Source of the DNA: UBA2357 sp041916775
Lineage (GTDB): Bacteria; Pseudomonadota; Gammaproteobacteria; Burkholderiales; Rhodocyclaceae
DNA: 42,567 nt
Assembly: GCA_041916775.1 (NCBI GenBank)
Contig: JAYRYZ010000032.1
Span: 1 to 42,567 of the forward strand
Reading direction: 5' to 3'
Shown here: in pieces, positions 9,212 through 15,641 of the stretch
Numbering within the stretch: position 1 is the stretch's first letter
Layout of the letters: every line of letters starts with the position of its first letter
The notes under the pieces: generated by a model
The model's database searches: none
What the model was told of the DNA's origin: nothing
Seen by the model: the letters and a program-made list of their open reading frames with translations, nothing else
Program-made: the position numbers and the translations under genes

Positions 9212-9323
9212 CTGTCTTCTCCCGTCGTTGTGCGGCAGACGCCGCGTGCTTGATTTCGCCTGTCGCGAATCGGGCCGTGCCCGGTGTCACAGGCGCTGAC
9301 CTCAAGACGTAGTCTAGATTAAA

Positions 9324-9358
9324 AAAAACAATGTAAAAGTTTAAAATCGATTGTTTTT
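9324..9358 (-). promoter_or_regulatory. AT-rich dyad upstream of katG, candidate operator/promoter
   Basis: AAAAACAAT - N17 - ATTGTTTTT is a perfect 9-bp dyad about 115-150 bp upstream of the katG start, in a stretch far more AT-rich than its surroundings. On the minus strand a TTTAAA and a TAATCT element are about 18 bp apart, which could serve as -35 and -10. A peroxide regulator (OxyR or PerR/Fur type) could bind here, but neither full consensus is seen. Confidence 0.35.
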
Positions 9359-9470
9359 ATTTCTGTCAGCGATAGTGACAAGTGATCGCGGAGCCACGGT
9401 CACACGAGGGTTTGGACGGAATGTTCCCGCAAACGTTTCTGAAAGGGTTTGAATCTTCCGTGACGAATCG

Positions 9471-10406
9471 TCAGCGCATGCCGGGTGACGCCGCTGCCAG
9501 GAGCACCAGGCGACTTGCCTGTGTCTCGCAGCGCGCGCGGATGTCGCGGTCGAGCGCCTTGATCCAGCGCGGCGGGATGGCGGCGAGACCGAAGCGCGCA
9601 CCCGCGAGCATGCCGGCGATGGCGCCGGTGGTGTCTGCATCGCCACCGCGGTTGACGATGTCGACGAGGATGGATTCGAAGCCGTCTTGGGCGGAGAAGG
9701 CCTGCAGCACCGCCTGCAGCGTGTCGACGACATAGCCGCTCGGGTTCTCGATGCGCTTGCGGTCGTGGGCGAAGGCCGGATGACGGGCAGTCAGCGGGCG
9801 GAGGCGCGTGGAGACGATGTCGTCAAGCGGGCGCGCGGCGATCAGGTCCTGCAGCATGAAGATCACGGTCTCGCAGGCAGCATCGGAGAGCGGGTTGTTG
9901 TGGGTGACGTGCGCCTGGGCCCGGCTCGCCGTGATGACGGCTTCCTCGGATTGGCCAAGGCAGGCGAGGGCGACCGGTAGCACCCGCATCAGCGCGCCAT
10001 TGCCGGCGTCGTGCTCGGAGGGGGGGGCAACCGGGTCGCCGCTGCGGCGGAAGCTGACGAGGTTGCGGCGCACCGTGTTGCCGATGTCCACCGGCTTCGC
10101 GCGCATCCAGGCGTCGAAGGCCTGCGCAGCGGGCAGCGCCAAAGCCGCGTCGGCACGATTGTGCGCGAGGATTGCGTCACCAAGCGCGAGCGACATCGTG
10201 GTGTCGTCGGTGACCTGGCCGGGCCTGAGCTTCAGCCAGCCGCCGCCCTTGATGTCGCGATGCACACCATGCTGGTGGCGGATCTCGCCAGGGGTGAGAA
10301 ACTCCACCGTGGCGCCGAGTGCGTCGCCGATCGCCAGCCCGAGGTAGGCGGCGACGGCGCGCTCGATGGCCGTATCGGATGCGTTCAGTTCTCCGGGCCG
10401 AAGCAT
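9471..10406 (-). CDS. draG: ADP-ribosyl-[dinitrogenase reductase] glycohydrolase DraG
   Basis: Removes ADP-ribose from the arginine of NifH and so reactivates nitrogenase; 311 aa, the usual length. The binuclear metal site motifs are all present: QVTDDTTMSLAL (TDDT about 66-69), GDPVAPPSEHDAGNGALMRVLP, VTHNNPLSDAAC and NRGGDADTTGAIAGMLAG near the C terminus. The ATG at 10406 begins 22 bp inside nifQ and has no clear ribosome binding site, so translational coupling is likely. It is the last gene of the nifB operon. The partner transferase DraT is not in this window. The PSDA/NPLSDA and GGDADTTGA signatures make it specifically DraG-like rather than a general ADP-ribosylglycohydrolase. Confidence 0.93.
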   Translation of the reverse strand: MLRPGELNASDTAIERAVAAYLGLAIGDALGATVEFLTPGEIRHQHGVHRDIKGGGWLKLRPGQVTDDTTMSLALGDAILAHNRADAALALPAAQAFDAWMRAKPVDIGNTVRRNLVSFRRSGDPVAPPSEHDAGNGALMRVLPVALACLGQSEEAVITASRAQAHVTHNNPLSDAACETVIFMLQDLIAARPLDDIVSTRLRPLTARHPAFAHDRKRIENPSGYVVDTLQAVLQAFSAQDGFESILVDIVNRGGDADTTGAIAGMLAGARFGLAAIPPRWIKALDRDIRARCETQASRLVLLAAASPGMR

Positions 10407-10957
10407 TTGGAGAAGTCCGCGCAAACGCCACAGGACGGCGCGGGGCAGACGTAGATGCCCTCGCGCGCGCAGAACTGGCGGTATAGAAACTTCTTCCACT
10501 TCATGTCCTGGCTGTTGGCATCGGCCAGGGCGGGAAAGTTGATCTGCATCAGCGTGCTGAGCTCGTCGCGGCTTGCGAGGCCCAGGTCCTGCCACAGGTG
10601 ATCGCGGCCGACGCACGCGGTGGTGAGGATGTCGGCCATCCAGCGTTCGGATTCGCAACGGTGGGCGCGGTGGTCGAGCAACAGGCGCTGGAGCTCGGCG
10701 TATTCGGGCAGGTCCACGGGCGGCGTGTCGAAGCGTGCGACCGCATGGCCGGGGAAGTACCCGGCCAGCATGCGGGTGAATTCGGCCTCGCCGAGGCCGA
10801 GGCCCCAGGGCAGGCAGCCGAAGCCGCTTTCCTGGCCGGCGAGCAGGCTCGCCAGGATGAAGCGGTTCGGGTCGCGCGCCGCATCGCCGGCCGCAGGCAG
10901 GGCCAGCAGGTCGGTGCGCAGCATCGCGCGATAGGGCAGGCGTTCCGGACCGTTCAT
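10385..10957 (-). CDS. nifQ: NifQ, molybdenum donor for FeMo-cofactor synthesis
   Basis: Iron-sulfur protein that supplies molybdenum to the NifEN/NifH step of FeMo-co assembly; 190 aa. The diagnostic C-terminal cluster motif C-x4-C-x2-C-x5-C is present at Cys171, 176, 179 and 185 (CPAPSCGVCADFSKC), preceded by the typical DMKWKKFLYRQFCAREG. The ATG at 10957 has GGAG nine bases upstream. It lies 47 bp after the FeSII gene and overlaps draG, so it is part of the nifB operon. Mo for this step would come from the ModABC system at 20.2-22.8 kb. Confidence 0.92.
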   Translation of the reverse strand: MNGPERLPYRAMLRTDLLALPAAGDAARDPNRFILASLLAGQESGFGCLPWGLGLGEAEFTRMLAGYFPGHAVARFDTPPVDLPEYAELQRLLLDHRAHRCESERWMADILTTACVGRDHLWQDLGLASRDELSTLMQINFPALADANSQDMKWKKFLYRQFCAREGIYVCPAPSCGVCADFSKCFGPEN

Positions 10958-11004
10958 CGTCCTGGCTCCGAGTGGCTGGTGGGAGTGCGTGTACTGGATG
11001 GGAC

Positions 11005-11367
11005 TTACTTGCTGGGATACTCGACGAGGATGTCCTCGTCGCGCACGATCATCTGGCAGGCCAGGCGCCATTGCGTCGGCGGGATGTCGTCGACATACAT
11101 CTGTTCGACCTCGGCCTTGGTGATGTGGCCGAGCTCGGTCAGCGCGGCGACCTCGCGCACGTTGAGCGGGCCCCCCATCGGGCGACGCTTGCCATCGACC
11201 GACGAGACCTTGACCAGACAGGTGCCGCAGTTGCCTTCCTGACAACCGAAGTCGATGGGGATGTGGTTCTCCTTGGCCAGCGACAGGATGGTCTGGGTGT
11301 GGCTGCCGGCGACGGCGTATACCGTCTTGTCCTTGTGCATCGGGCTGCTGAAGGTGATGAGTGCCAT
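11005..11367 (-). CDS. FeSII-type [2Fe-2S] ferredoxin (Shethna protein II-like)
   Basis: 120-aa plant-type [2Fe-2S] protein. Cluster ligands are Cys42, Cys47, Cys50 (CQEGNCGTC) and Cys104 (LACQMIV). The whole length, not just the cluster, follows the Azotobacter FeSII pattern: FSSP at the N terminus, AVAG, IDFGCQEGNCGTCLVKV, a variable insert, then DIPPTQWRLACQMIVRDEDILVEY. In Azotobacter FeSII binds oxidised nitrogenase and locks it in an oxygen-tolerant inactive complex (conformational protection). The central lysine-bearing loop expected in FeSII corresponds to HITKAEVEQM. It sits inside the nifB operon, which supports this role over a generic electron carrier, though the latter cannot be excluded. 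Confidence 0.8.
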   Translation of the reverse strand: MALITFSSPMHKDKTVYAVAGSHTQTILSLAKENHIPIDFGCQEGNCGTCLVKVSSVDGKRRPMGGPLNVREVAALTELGHITKAEVEQMYVDDIPPTQWRLACQMIVRDEDILVEYPSK

Positions 11368-11445
11368 GTGCTGCTTCTCCTGAGTGAAGTGGGTTTGCGT
11401 GAAGGCGTCTTTTTTGCCGATTCTCTGTAGGGCGGGGGGCGACGC

Positions 11446-11733
11446 TCAGCCCGGCCGGACGACGATGTCGCCCGACAGGATCTGTGCCTGGCAGGCCAGA
11501 CGGTGGCCGCGTGGGGCCAGGTTGTCCTTGAGCACCTGGTCTTCCAGGATGCTGGGCGCGGCGAGGTTCTCCGCACCGGAAACGATCTTCGTGAGGCAGG
11601 TGCAGCACTCGCCTTCACGACAACCGTAGGTGATGCCGGCCCCGACCTTTTCGGAGACCTCGATCAGGCGGGTGCCGGCCGGCACGGTGACCGAAACACC
11701 GATGTCCTCGAAGGTGACCTTGGCTTTTGGCAT
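11446..11733 (-). CDS. Nif-associated [2Fe-2S] ferredoxin
   Basis: 95-aa [2Fe-2S] ferredoxin with ligands Cys38, Cys43, Cys46 (CREGECCTC, with an extra Cys44) and Cys81 (LACQAQI). The start ATG at 11733 has GAGGAG six bases upstream. It is similar in size to FdxD-type proteins seen near nif genes. It is distinct from the neighbouring FeSII-like protein: it lacks the long insert and the FSSP start. Likely an electron carrier to nitrogenase or its assembly enzymes, or a redox partner for the flavodiiron protein encoded 14 bp upstream; the partner is inference. Confidence 0.85.
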   Translation of the reverse strand: MPKAKVTFEDIGVSVTVPAGTRLIEVSEKVGAGITYGCREGECCTCLTKIVSGAENLAAPSILEDQVLKDNLAPRGHRLACQAQILSGDIVVRPG

Positions 11734-11746
11734 GTGATGCTCCTCG

Positions 11747-13030
11747 TCAGGCGGCGCCTGCTTGCAGTTGGGAAAATTCGACTTCGCGGTGTGCGACTCG
11801 GCCGGTGAGATGGCGCGCGAGGCTTTCCCCGAGATCGCGGCATTGCGCGAGTTCCCCCGCATCGGGCACGAGCTTGATGCGCAGGCCTTCGAGCGGAACG
11901 CGCAGCTTCAGCCCACGCAGACGGTCCTCGATCAGCCGCACCGCTTCGCCGCTCCACCCATAGGAGCCGAAAGCGGCGCCGAGCTTGCCCTTGACGTTGA
12001 CGGTGGTGAGCGAGGAGAGCAGCTCCCAGATCGGCTTGACCGCGTCGGCGTTGATCGTCGGGCTGCCAAAGGCGAGCCCGTCGGCCTCCTCGACGAGATC
12101 GGTGAAGATGTCGGCGGCGCCGCCCTCCAGGTCGTACAGCGATACGCGCACGCCGCCCAGCGACTCCGCCCCGGTAGCGACGGCCTCGGCCATGCGCCGG
12201 GTGTTGCCGTAAGCGGAGATGTAGAAGATCACCAGCGTCTTCTCGCACTTCGCCTCGTTGAAGAGGCGCGGCATCGCCAGCTCGCGATAGCGGCGCACGT
12301 AATCGCGGGGCTGGTGGCGCAGGATCGGGCCGTGTGCCGGGGCGATCAGCTTGAGCGCGAGCGGCTCGATCAGCGCCAGCGCGTCCAGCACGTTCTCGCG
12401 GAACGGCCGCATGATGTGGGCGTAGTAGTACTCGAACGAGAAGCGGAAATCGCCCACCATGTCGTTGAAAAGGCGCGCGTCGCAGAAGTGGCAGCCGAAG
12501 ATGTCCCCGGTGAACAGCAGCCCATCCTCCTCGAGGTAGGTGCACTGTGTATCGGGCCAGTGCAGGTAGGGCGTGTGCAGGAAGCGCAGCGTGCGGCCGC
12601 CGAGGTCGATGGTGTCGTCGGTGGTCACCGGGATGTACTCCGGCGGCTTCTCGCCGCTGGGCTTCAGCAAGGCCTTCAGCATCATCTGGGCACGACTGGA
12701 GAGGTACACCCGCGCCTGAGGTGCCCGCTTCAGCAACTCGGGCAGCGCGCCGCTGTGGTCGGGCTCGAGATGGTTGAGCACGATGGTGGTGATCTCGTCG
12801 TAGCGCGCCACCGTCTCGAGACGGCGGAAGAAATCGTCGGCGAAGTTCTCCTTCACCGTGTCGATGATCGCCACGCCGTTCGCGCCGCGCACCACGTAGC
12901 TGTTGTAGCTCGTGCCGTTGGCGGTCTTGAGGATGATGTCGAAGCTGCGCAGATGCGGATCCAGCGCGCCCACCCAGTGGACGCCCGGCGCGATCTCGAC
13001 CGCCCCCTCAGTGAGTCCCGCAGGTACCAT
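11747..13030 (-). CDS. Flavodiiron protein (A-type flavoprotein), nif-associated
   Basis: Cytosolic enzyme family that reduces O2 to water or NO to N2O. 427 aa: an N-terminal metallo-beta-lactamase-like domain with diiron ligands His87-x-Glu89-x-Asp91-His92 (LNHLEPDHSG), His157 (YLHWPD), Asp176 (TGDIFG) and His233 (APAHGPI), then a C-terminal flavodoxin domain with FMN loop ISAYGNTR (about 271-278). There is no rubredoxin domain, so electrons must come from a separate carrier; two [2Fe-2S] proteins and a 2[4Fe-4S] ferredoxin are encoded in the same operon. The ATG at 13030 follows AGGTGG and overlaps the NifO-like gene by 23 bp; an ATG at 13081 is an alternative. All ligands are intact, so activity is expected. 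Confidence 0.9.
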   Translation of the reverse strand: MVPAGLTEGAVEIAPGVHWVGALDPHLRSFDIILKTANGTSYNSYVVRGANGVAIIDTVKENFADDFFRRLETVARYDEITTIVLNHLEPDHSGALPELLKRAPQARVYLSSRAQMMLKALLKPSGEKPPEYIPVTTDDTIDLGGRTLRFLHTPYLHWPDTQCTYLEEDGLLFTGDIFGCHFCDARLFNDMVGDFRFSFEYYYAHIMRPFRENVLDALALIEPLALKLIAPAHGPILRHQPRDYVRRYRELAMPRLFNEAKCEKTLVIFYISAYGNTRRMAEAVATGAESLGGVRVSLYDLEGGAADIFTDLVEEADGLAFGSPTINADAVKPIWELLSSLTTVNVKGKLGAAFGSYGWSGEAVRLIEDRLRGLKLRVPLEGLRIKLVPDAGELAQCRDLGESLARHLTGRVAHREVEFSQLQAGAA

Positions 13031-13529
13031 GGGCACCACCTGACTTTTCCCCGCATCCGCCAGTGGAAGTTGGCGCTTCATTCGGCGTGACTTCTCCGTG
13101 GGCATGGCTGCCACAACTGCCGTGGCCTTCCGGCCCATGCACGCAGGCCTCGATGTTGCCCTCCGGTAGCGCCACGCCCTGCAGGCCGATCCAGGCGTCC
13201 ACCGCGGCCGTGTCGAAGCCCACCATGCGACCATCGCCCACTTCCATCAGCGGGCGCCGGATCAGCAACGGATTCGCGCGCAGTAGTGCCAGCGCCGCTT
13301 CGGCCTGCAGCGTCTCCGGCACGATCTCGCCGGACTTCACCGCCGGCGCCGCGCGGTTGAACCATTCGGCAACCGGCAATGCGCCGAGGAATGCGAGCAG
13401 CCGTTCGGCGGTCCACGGTTCCGCCTTCAGGCTGATTGCCTGAACCGTGTGTCCGGCTGCGGAGAGCAGCGCCTTCTGGCGCTGGTTGCCCTTGCAGCCG
13501 GGTTTTTCGTAGAAGGTGACGAGGGCCAT
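13008..13529 (-). CDS. nifO: NifO-like nitrogenase-associated ArsC-fold protein with His/Cys-rich tail
   Basis: 173 aa, thioredoxin/ArsC/Spx fold. The N terminus MALVTFYEKPGCKGNQRQ has one cysteine (Cys12) where thioredoxins have CxxC, as in the nitrogenase-associated ArsC-like family (NifO of Azotobacter, found in nifB-fdxN-nifO-nifQ). The core ends near RMVGFDTAAVDAWIGL; from about residue 127 a tail rich in His, Cys and Gly follows (CVHGPEGHGSCGSHAHGE, later GAHGTCGTH) that looks metal-binding. The start ATG shares one base with the ferredoxin stop (TGATG), so translation is coupled. NifO in Azotobacter influences molybdenum use between nitrogenase and nitrate reductase; function here is inferred from position and family. 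Confidence 0.82.
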   Translation of the reverse strand: MALVTFYEKPGCKGNQRQKALLSAAGHTVQAISLKAEPWTAERLLAFLGALPVAEWFNRAAPAVKSGEIVPETLQAEAALALLRANPLLIRRPLMEVGDGRMVGFDTAAVDAWIGLQGVALPEGNIEACVHGPEGHGSCGSHAHGEVTPNEAPTSTGGCGEKSGGAHGTCGTH

Positions 13530-13807
13530 CAGGCGGCCTCACGCCACAGACCGAACGCCTTGAGCTTCTCGATCGGGATGCCGGTCAGCGAGCCGGGCGG
13601 GTTCAGGAATTCACCCAGCTCATTGACGATCGCCATCTCGATCGGACAGATCGCGGCGCACTGCGGATCGGCATGGTCGCCAAGACACTCGGTGCACTTC
13701 ATGTCATCGATCAGGAAGTGCGGCCTGTCCTCGTAGATGGCGTCGTTCGGGCAGACATCGACGCAAGCCCAGCAATTGACACAGGATTGGGTGATCTGCA
13801 GAGCCAT
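13529..13807 (-). CDS. fdxN: 2[4Fe-4S] ferredoxin of the nifB operon (FdxN type)
   Basis: 92-aa bacterial ferredoxin with two cluster motifs: Cys9, 12, 15, 19 (CVNCWACVDVCP) and Cys38, 41, 50, 54, where an eight-residue insertion separates the second and third cysteines (CTECLGDHADPQC). This spaced second motif is typical of low-potential Alvin/FdxN-type ferredoxins. Position directly after nifB matches nifB-fdxN in Azotobacter and others, where FdxN feeds electrons to NifB for NifB-co synthesis. The gene ends with a TGA overlapping the next ATG. Confidence 0.9.
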   Translation of the reverse strand: MALQITQSCVNCWACVDVCPNDAIYEDRPHFLIDDMKCTECLGDHADPQCAAICPIEMAIVNELGEFLNPPGSLTGIPIEKLKAFGLWREAA

Positions 13808-13891
13808 TTCAGGTCTCCTCGTTGGCCTGGCGCAGCGGGGGCATGGCCCCGCTTGCGGTTGGCGATCCGGATGGGCAAAGGTGGTCGGGTA

Positions 13892-15394
13892 TCAGGCGAC
13901 CTTCAGGGCGTCGATCTTCGGCAGCAGCTTTCCGGTGGCGGCGATTTCCCTGTACACCGCCATCACCGCGTCCTCGATCGGCTCCATCGCATGCTCGCCG
14001 TTCGGCGCGATGCCGGCGGCTTCCAGCTTGCCCCAGGGCTCGTAACCGATCTTGGAACAGAGCACCACCTCGCAGCCTTCCAGCACGCGGATGTTGCGGT
14101 CGAGCAGGGATTCCGTCGCGCCTTCGTCGACCACGTCGCCGTCACCGCAGGCATCCATGCCGCCGCAGTAGAGCTCGGTCTTGCGGTGGCTGATGAAGCG
14201 CACGCCTTCCGGCGAGGCCTCGTAGATCAGGAACTCCTTCGCGTGACCGAAGTGTTCGGCAACGACGCCGTTCTTGCCGGCAACCGCCATCAGCACCGGG
14301 CGCGAACCGTCCGGGATGCCTTCGGCCTTGGGCTTGACGACGCCCCGCTTGGCATCGAGCTGCTCGATGATCGCGTCGTGGACTTCCTTGCGGCGCACCA
14401 TCGCGGCTTCGTAGTCGACGTCCATTACGTCGATCTTGTCCATCGTGAACTCGTCGCCGCGATCCTCGCCCAGGAGGCCCACCGCGTCGGCACGGCACTG
14501 GCGGCAGTGGCGCATCATCGCCATGTCGCCGGCACAGGCGTCCTGCAGATCCTGGAGCATTTCCGGCGTGGGCTCGGGCTGCTCCATGATGCCGTAGTAG
14601 GTGCCGTGCTCGGGCTCGGCGATCAGCGGCATCACGTTGTGCAGGAAGGCACCCTTGGCCTTGACGATCTTCGAGACTTCCTTCAGATGATCGTCATTGA
14701 CCCCCGGGATCAGCACCGAGTTGACCTTCACCAGAATGCCGCGCGAAGTGAGCATTTCCAGCCCCTTCTGCTGCTGTGCGATGAGGATCCGCGCGCCCTC
14801 GATGCCGAAGATGCGCTTGTTGTTCCAATAGATCCACGGATAGATCCTGGCGCCCACTTCCGGATCGACGCAGTTGATCGTGATCGTCACATGGTCGATG
14901 TTGTGTTTGGCAATCTCGTCGACGTGCTCGGGCAGCGACAGGCCATTGGTCGAGACGCACAGCTTGATGTCGGGCGCCTTCTCGGAAAGCTGCCGGAACG
15001 TCTCGAAGGTGCGCGCCGGGTTGGCGAGGGGGTCTCCAGGTCCGGCGATACCCAGTACCGTCATCTGCGGGATCTCTGCGGCGACAGCGAGCACCTTCTT
15101 GATCGCCTGATCCGGCGTCAAGAGCTCCGAGACCACGCCCGGGCGTGACTCGTTCGAGCAGTCGTACTTGCGGTTGCAGTAGTTGCACTGGATGTTGCAG
15201 GCCGGCGCCACCGCCACGTGCATGCGGGCGAAGTAGTGGTGCGCTTCTTCCGAGTAGCAGGGGTGATCCTGCACCTTGGCGCGGATGTGATCCGGCAGGT
15301 GGGACAGCGCGTCCGGCGCCGTGCCGCAGCCGCTCGACGCACAGCCACCGCCTTCGGCGACGGGTCCGCTGTTGCTGATGACGGGCAGTTCCAT
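13892..15394 (-). CDS. nifB: NifB, radical-SAM FeMo-cofactor precursor synthase
   Basis: Makes NifB-co (8Fe-9S-C), the precursor of FeMo-co, from two [4Fe-4S] clusters and SAM-derived carbon. 500 aa. The radical SAM motif is Cys66-x3-Cys70-x2-Cys73 in CNIQCNYCNRKYDC; the GIAGPGDPLANP and cysteine-rich MMRHCRQCRADAVG regions are typical of NifB. From about residue 380 to the end it carries the NifX/NafY-like domain (LMAVAGKNGVVAEHFGHAKEFLIYE), the two-domain form found in proteobacteria. The ATG at 15394 follows AGGAG; an in-frame ATG at 15436 would begin upstream of the predicted transcript start and can be excluded. First gene of an eight-gene leftward operon with a sigma54/NifA promoter. 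Confidence 0.97.
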   Translation of the reverse strand: MELPVISNSGPVAEGGGCASSGCGTAPDALSHLPDHIRAKVQDHPCYSEEAHHYFARMHVAVAPACNIQCNYCNRKYDCSNESRPGVVSELLTPDQAIKKVLAVAAEIPQMTVLGIAGPGDPLANPARTFETFRQLSEKAPDIKLCVSTNGLSLPEHVDEIAKHNIDHVTITINCVDPEVGARIYPWIYWNNKRIFGIEGARILIAQQQKGLEMLTSRGILVKVNSVLIPGVNDDHLKEVSKIVKAKGAFLHNVMPLIAEPEHGTYYGIMEQPEPTPEMLQDLQDACAGDMAMMRHCRQCRADAVGLLGEDRGDEFTMDKIDVMDVDYEAAMVRRKEVHDAIIEQLDAKRGVVKPKAEGIPDGSRPVLMAVAGKNGVVAEHFGHAKEFLIYEASPEGVRFISHRKTELYCGGMDACGDGDVVDEGATESLLDRNIRVLEGCEVVLCSKIGYEPWGKLEAAGIAPNGEHAMEPIEDAVMAVYREIAATGKLLPKIDALKVA

Positions 15395-15432
15395 GTCTGA
15401 AGACTCCTCGAGTACGTTCCCGAGTCTCAGGA

Positions 15433-15447
15433 GCAATCGCTATGCCA
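15433..15447 (-). promoter_or_regulatory. Sigma54 (-24/-12) promoter of the nifB operon
   Basis: On the minus strand TGGCATAGCGATTGC matches TGGCAC-N5-TTGC with one mismatch and exact GG-N10-GC spacing. It predicts transcription from about 15421, 27 bp before the nifB ATG at 15394. Confidence 0.9.
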
Positions 15448-15452
15448 GTCGT

Positions 15453-15465
15453 CAAGCTATTGATT
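15453..15465 (-). promoter_or_regulatory. IHF binding site in the nifB promoter
   Basis: The minus strand AATCAATAGCTTG fits the IHF consensus WATCAANNNNTTR at every position. It lies between the upstream NifA site and the -24/-12 element, where IHF normally bends DNA for NifA-sigma54 contact. It overlaps the FNR-like box by six bases. Confidence 0.6.
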
Positions 15466-15473
15466 AATATCAA
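15460..15473. promoter_or_regulatory. Perfect FNR/ANR box in the nifB-kinase intergenic region
   Basis: TTGATTAATATCAA matches TTGATNNNNATCAA at all ten defined positions. Its centre is about 45 bp upstream of the predicted nifB transcript start and about 175 bp upstream of the divergent kinase start codon. It could give oxygen-responsive control of either side, or compete with IHF at the overlapping site. Confidence 0.65.
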
Positions 15474-15508
15474 TAAAATATTCTTTCCGGATCCGCCTGC
15501 AGCGGGGT

Positions 15509-15524
15509 TGTCGGAAACCCGACA
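15509..15524. promoter_or_regulatory. NifA upstream activator sequence 1
   Basis: TGTCGGAAACCCGACA fits TGT-N10-ACA and is a full palindrome (TGTCGG/CCGACA). Its centre is 71 bp upstream of the -24 element of the nifB promoter, a standard distance for NifA. Confidence 0.85.
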
Positions 15525-15580
15525 GTCCGGGACGGAGGCGATTCAGCAGCGCGAAACGGAAGGCCACTTTTCTGGGATAA

Positions 15581-15596
15581 TGTAACAAATGCGACA
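15581..15596. promoter_or_regulatory. NifA upstream activator sequence 2 (candidate)
   Basis: TGTAACAAATGCGACA fits TGT-N10-ACA. Its centre lies 72 bp beyond site 1, close to seven helical turns, so both sites would face the same side of the DNA. The inner bases are not palindromic, so it is weaker than site 1. Confidence 0.55.
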
Positions 15597-15641
15597 AATT
15601 GCTCAAGAACGACATGACTTTTCGCCCTCGCGCGACGCCAC

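Noticed and set aside
6833..9253. 806-codon open frame on the plus strand across katG
   Set aside because: It is antisense to a full-length KatG with all catalytic residues, has the His/Val/Leu/Arg-rich look of a high-GC shadow frame and matches no domain.
10385..10957. Gene before draG first considered as DraT
   Set aside because: It lacks any ADP-ribosyltransferase motif and carries the NifQ signature C-x4-C-x2-C-x5-C at its C terminus.
11368..11445. Possible internal sigma54 promoter before the FeSII gene
   Set aside because: GG-N10-GC spacing exists on the minus strand but the -12 part reads ACGC and the -24 part CGGCAA, too poor to support.
13673..15148. 491-codon plus-strand frame across nifB
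   Set aside because: Shadow of NifB; repetitive H/D/V/R composition, no start signal.
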